Positions 60,942 to 64,000 of a stretch of DNA of 64,000 nt are shown one piece after another; within the stretch, counting starts at the first letter, position 1; the number at the start of each line of letters is the position of its first letter. Made by a program: the position numbers and the translations under genes. Source of the stretch: Arthrobacter sp. PvP023 (GTDB lineage Bacteria > Actinomycetota > Actinomycetes > Actinomycetales > Micrococcaceae); NCBI RefSeq assembly GCF_017832975.1, contig NZ_JAFIBI010000001.1, positions 2,914,001 to 2,978,000 of the forward strand. Direction: 5' to 3'. Under the pieces are notes generated by a model. That model searched no databases and had not been told where the DNA came from. It saw only the letters and a list, made by a program, of their open reading frames with translations.

Positions 60942-63038
60942 CTATGCAGCCTGCACGGTGAAGGTTGCTGCGAAAGGGTGCCGGCTCCGTGGCGTGGCAG
61001 AGAGGAATAAGTACCCGGATGGGTCCCACTTTGTCTCGAAACCTCTACCGGATCCCAGCCAGCAAATCGTAATTTCCTGCCCGGTCCAACGAGGCAAATG
61101 CAGGGTCAACTCGTTCTGATCGTGACCGCGCTGCCATACAGTAACCAGGTCCCTTTCGGAAGCCCGGAGTCCGACAGACAACCACTGATCATTCCAGAGG
61201 GGTATTCCCGAGGGATAGAAGGCGCTGGACGCTTCGATTTCCGGAAGTAATGCCTTGTGCTCCGAAACGGCTTCACGTACCAACGCCAGCTGGCCGGGAG
61301 TCATCTTGTCCAGGAAGCCCGAGAGGCACATCCGGCCGAGCATCCCGGTTGCCATCGTGAAGCGGATTTCCTCATCGTCCATCTCGGGTTGTGGGTAGGC
61401 CCAATGGGCTGCCTGTTCCGGCAGGACACTGAAGAAGGCATTGGCTGCGATCGGCGGGTACCTGAGCAGGTCCTGCTGGTCGGACGTGGACTGGAGGTCC
61501 AGGCGGGACAACAGGGCGTAGTCCTGCCGCATGGCCCCCGAAGCGCAATTTTCGATCGTGACCAGCGGGTGCCGGGCCTTTATGCCGTCGAGCCAGTCAA
61601 GGTAGGCGCGGTTGTGCCCGAGCAGGCCGGCGCCGGTGGAGCTGGCATCGACGTCTGTACCCGGGCCGGCGGTGATGTTGTAGTCAAGCTTGAAATAGCT
61701 CACTCCGAAGTCACGGACGAGCCGGTCCACAGTTTGGTCAAGATGTGCCCTGGCGGCCGGGTGGCGGAAGTCCAGGTGGTATCTGCCGTGTTCCACCACC
61801 CGCGTACCGTTGCGCTGCAGGAAGGCCGCTTCCGGCAGCGCATCAGCTATGGGGCTGCGTACTCCGATGACTTCGGGTTCAAGCCAGATGCCCACGCCCA
61901 TGCCATGGAGTCCAATGGCGTCGGTGACTTCGCTTAGCCCGTTGGGAAAGCGGGCGGTGGACGGCTGCCACTCCCCGACCGCGTCCCACCAGTCGGTCCC
62001 GTCGTCGTACCAGCCTGCGTCGATGCAGAACACGTCTGCGCCGGCGGACTTGGCACTCTTGATCAGGGGCATGAGTTTTTGAGTGGTGGGGTCACCCATG
62101 AGGGTATTCATGAAATCGTTGTAGATTACTGCCGGCCCTGAAGACGCGGGCAAGCCACGGAGTGCCCGGCGGTGCGATGTCATGTCAGCGAGTGCACCCT
62201 GCAGCCCTTCCTGGCTGATAGCCAGGGCTGCCGGCACGGTGGAAAATTCCTCACCGGGCTGCAGGGAATGCAGCCAGCTATGTTGGTCATCTGTCGGCCC
62301 GAGCAGGGCGAGGCAGAGAGCGTCGCGGGTCTCGCTCAGGTCCCAGGCCCATCCCCCGTTATGTTCGACCTGCCACATCCAGCACCACCGGTCATCGGCG
62401 TCCACGAGAGCCGCTGTGGGCAACGGCCCCCCGCTGGACCAGGATGAGGTCGAAGCACGAAGCAGATGCCCCCGCTGGTCCTGTGCATGAAGACCCAGGT
62501 TCAAATCAGGCAGAGCACGGCGTACGTCCTCAAGTGTCCATTGGTTCTCACCCAGCCATTGCGAGGTGGCCGAGGCCAGCCGCAAGCTTCCGGCGTCGGC
62601 AGGCCGGTGTCCGGCCAGGATTGGGAGTGCCAGGGTGGACACGGCCTGGAGCGAGACCGGGTTGCTTCCGTGGTTGCGGATAGTCGTCACAGCCTGGATG
62701 GTACGGCCGCCGTTGGCGGCACGGAGGACAGCCTCTGCTTCCAATCCGGTTTCTGCGTCGCGCTGCAGCACTGTGAGGACGTGCCAGTTACCCTCCGTTG
62801 TGGCTGTGTGGTGGGCGTATCTGAGGCGCTTACCGACGGCTGATTCGGCGTACCGTTGACTGGTTCTGGCTCTTCCCTCCTCTACAGTGAGAATTTCCAC
62901 GAGTGCAGGACCGGATGCCAGCGGAACCGACGGTGCTTCTGCCGGGTGCAGGTAGGCGACCCCGACCGGGCTTTCCATATCGATATTAAGCGCCAGATGC
63001 AGCGTGCCGTTAGACCACGCAATATTGCAGGTTTCCAT
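60942..63038 (-). CDS. alpha-galactosidase, GH36
   Basis: The 698-residue enzyme has an N-terminal beta-supersandwich, a (beta/alpha)8 barrel and a C-terminal sheet. The nucleophile is the Asp in VSYFKLDYNITAG and the acid/base Asp is in STSDQQDLLRY. FCIDAGWYDDG and GIWLEPEVIG are further GH36 signatures. It removes terminal alpha-galactose from raffinose-type sugars or galactomannan oligosaccharides in the cytoplasm (no signal peptide). It begins 2 bp after the preceding stop, so it is co-translated with the dehydrogenase gene. Confidence 0.9.
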   Translation of the reverse strand: METCNIAWSNGTLHLALNIDMESPVGVAYLHPAEAPSVPLASGPALVEILTVEEGRARTSQRYAESAVGKRLRYAHHTATTEGNWHVLTVLQRDAETGLEAEAVLRAANGGRTIQAVTTIRNHGSNPVSLQAVSTLALPILAGHRPADAGSLRLASATSQWLGENQWTLEDVRRALPDLNLGLHAQDQRGHLLRASTSSWSSGGPLPTAALVDADDRWCWMWQVEHNGGWAWDLSETRDALCLALLGPTDDQHSWLHSLQPGEEFSTVPAALAISQEGLQGALADMTSHRRALRGLPASSGPAVIYNDFMNTLMGDPTTQKLMPLIKSAKSAGADVFCIDAGWYDDGTDWWDAVGEWQPSTARFPNGLSEVTDAIGLHGMGVGIWLEPEVIGVRSPIADALPEAAFLQRNGTRVVEHGRYHLDFRHPAARAHLDQTVDRLVRDFGVSYFKLDYNITAGPGTDVDASSTGAGLLGHNRAYLDWLDGIKARHPLVTIENCASGAMRQDYALLSRLDLQSTSDQQDLLRYPPIAANAFFSVLPEQAAHWAYPQPEMDDEEIRFTMATGMLGRMCLSGFLDKMTPGQLALVREAVSEHKALLPEIEASSAFYPSGIPLWNDQWLSVGLRASERDLVTVWQRGHDQNELTLHLPRWTGQEITICWLGSGRGFETKWDPSGYLFLSATPRSRHPFAATFTVQAA

Positions 63039-63040
63039 GT

Positions 63041-64000
63041 TTATGCCATCCTCATCAGGTCAGTCAGGCCGACCGGGAACCGCTGCGGCGCGGCCGCGGC
63101 GTAACGTTCAATTTCATCCAGTGCATAGGCTGCCAGGCGGTGAAGCTCCGTGCCCATCGAACCGGCAATATGGGGTGTCAGCAGGACATTGGGAAGGCTG
63201 AATAACGGGTGGCCGGCCGGCAGAGGTTCCGGGCTGGTGACGTCCAGGAAAGCATTGAGCCGCCCCGTCTCCAGCTCATCAACCAATGCATTGTGGTCCA
63301 CGAGTTCACCCCGTGCCGTGTTGATGAGTGTCGAGCCGTCCTTCATTGCAGCAAGCTGGGCGGGGCCGATCATGTGCAGGGTCTCTGGCAGAACCGGCGC
63401 GTGCAAAGACACGATATCGCTGCAGCTCATGAGCTCATCCAGGCTCACCCGGCGTGCGCCCAGCCGCAGTGCTTCGGCGTCGCTGATCGTGGGATCGTAC
63501 ACTGTGACATCGAAGTCGAAGGGCCGGAGGCGCTCAAGGACGAGTCGTCCGATGGTGGATGCTCCGACGATCCCGATGGCCCGCTCGTAGTTGCCGGTTT
63601 CCGGAAACTCCCGCTCTCGATCGATTTTGGTTTGGCGCTGCTTGTAGAGGTGGCTGGCAGCGATCGTTGATTTTCCGGCCAGGAGGATGAGTCCGAGGGT
63701 GTACTCGGCCACCGGCAGTGCATTGGCCTCTGCAGCCGTTGTCACTGTTATTCCCCGCTCCCAGCATTCGGGCAGGATGTGTCCTTTGACGCTTCCCCCT
63801 GCGTGGGCAATGAGCCTGAGCCGGGGCATGCGGGCAAGAACCGTTGCGTCGATGCGCGGAGAGAACCAGCCCGTGAGGAGAACATCGACATCTCGGATGG
63901 CATCATCGGGTGTCGCTTCGAAGTCCTGAATGACCATGCTGAAGTCGCAGTCACACATTGATTCGAGCCGACTGCGGAGACGTTTGGAAAACAGTGCGTC
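63041..64000 (-). CDS. D-2-hydroxyacid dehydrogenase (partial)
   Basis: The frame is open to the right edge, so the N-terminus lies outside the window. The visible ~320 residues have the NAD-binding region AIGIVGASTIGRLVLERLRP and the substrate- and cofactor-site segments LLTGWFSPRIDATVLARMP, GSTLINTARGELVDHNALV, DVTSPEPLPAGHPLF and LTPHIAGSMGTELHRLA (catalytic His). The family reduces or oxidises 2-keto / 2-hydroxy acids. In this operon it may handle a sugar-acid derivative. It is the most upstream gene of the minus-strand operon seen here. Confidence 0.85.
   Translation of the reverse strand, partial: DALFSKRLRSRLESMCDCDFSMVIQDFEATPDDAIRDVDVLLTGWFSPRIDATVLARMPRLRLIAHAGGSVKGHILPECWERGITVTTAAEANALPVAEYTLGLILLAGKSTIAASHLYKQRQTKIDREREFPETGNYERAIGIVGASTIGRLVLERLRPFDFDVTVYDPTISDAEALRLGARRVSLDELMSCSDIVSLHAPVLPETLHMIGPAQLAAMKDGSTLINTARGELVDHNALVDELETGRLNAFLDVTSPEPLPAGHPLFSLPNVLLTPHIAGSMGTELHRLAAYALDEIERYAAAAPQRFPVGLTDLMRMA

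Noticed and set aside
62975..62990. Another TGATATCGATATCA-like operator at the GH36 start
   Set aside because: Only the central ATATCGATAT matches, and it lies inside coding sequence.
1..64000. CRISPR array, rRNA or large biosynthetic gene cluster
   Set aside because: No regularly spaced repeats, no rRNA-like sequence and no PKS/NRPS modules are visible; the lone ACP does not make a cluster.

Overview
The window is high-GC actinobacterial DNA. Its gene content (paired LacI-controlled sugar ABC transporters, Gfo/Idh dehydrogenases, an LGFP-repeat wall protein, plant-polysaccharide hydrolases) and codon use resemble soil Micrococcaceae such as Arthrobacter or Pseudarthrobacter. That placement is an inference. 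No rRNA, intact tRNA or CRISPR array is visible.

Layout. 0-3 kb: end of an alpha/beta hydrolase, an internally deleted Hsp20 gene, a glycosyltransferase (GT28/MGDG-synthase type) with an adjacent acyl carrier protein, and the left end of an IS3-family element. 3.7-4.05 kb: first copy of a ~330-bp repeat holding a tRNA 3' end, a terminator and a 19-bp palindrome; a second copy lies at 50.7 kb. 4.4-9.6 kb: operon of an SCP2-like protein, an alpha/beta hydrolase and a succinate-semialdehyde dehydrogenase, with a divergent LysR regulator and a 5'-truncated PucR-type gene. 9.9-11 kb: a membrane protein. 11.9-21.8 kb (minus strand): LacI-controlled operon of a ribose-type ABC importer, aldo/keto reductase, two-subunit GMC dehydrogenase and LacI, followed by a nitrilase-family amidase under a separate operator; the operators share GAGTTAGCGCTAACTC. 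22.4-33.8 kb: a second LacI, three phased CGTAAACGTTTACG operators, and an operon of an unknown protein, an ABC importer, two Gfo/Idh dehydrogenases, two TIM-barrel isomerase-like enzymes, a small ABM-fold protein and a ROK regulator. This set matches the known levoglucosan (1,6-anhydroglucose) oxidation-elimination-hydration-reduction pathway. 33.9-42.4 kb: AraC and EAL proteins, a frameshifted AceE-like pseudogene, LtrA, and a secreted LGFP-repeat polysaccharide deacetylase.

42.4-51.5 kb is degraded accessory DNA: fragments of a histidine phosphatase, an MFS transporter, an integrase fused in frame to an IS982 transposase, and an IS256 transposase; then small secreted, lipoprotein and membrane proteins of unknown function, a DUF3883-like nuclease-fold protein and a frameshifted HIRAN gene. 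51.7-64 kb is a plant-polysaccharide locus: a large secreted heparinase-fold lyase on the plus strand, and on the minus strand a 2-hydroxyacid dehydrogenase, GH36 alpha-galactosidase, mannose-6-phosphate isomerase, BadF/NAG-type kinase and GH127 beta-L-arabinofuranosidase. TGATATCGATATCA-type motifs precede the lyase, with no matching regulator gene nearby.

Taken together, the intact genes describe a cell that imports and oxidises several plant- or pyrolysis-derived sugars under dedicated local repressors. The broken genes and IS scars show repeated insertion and deletion between these modules.
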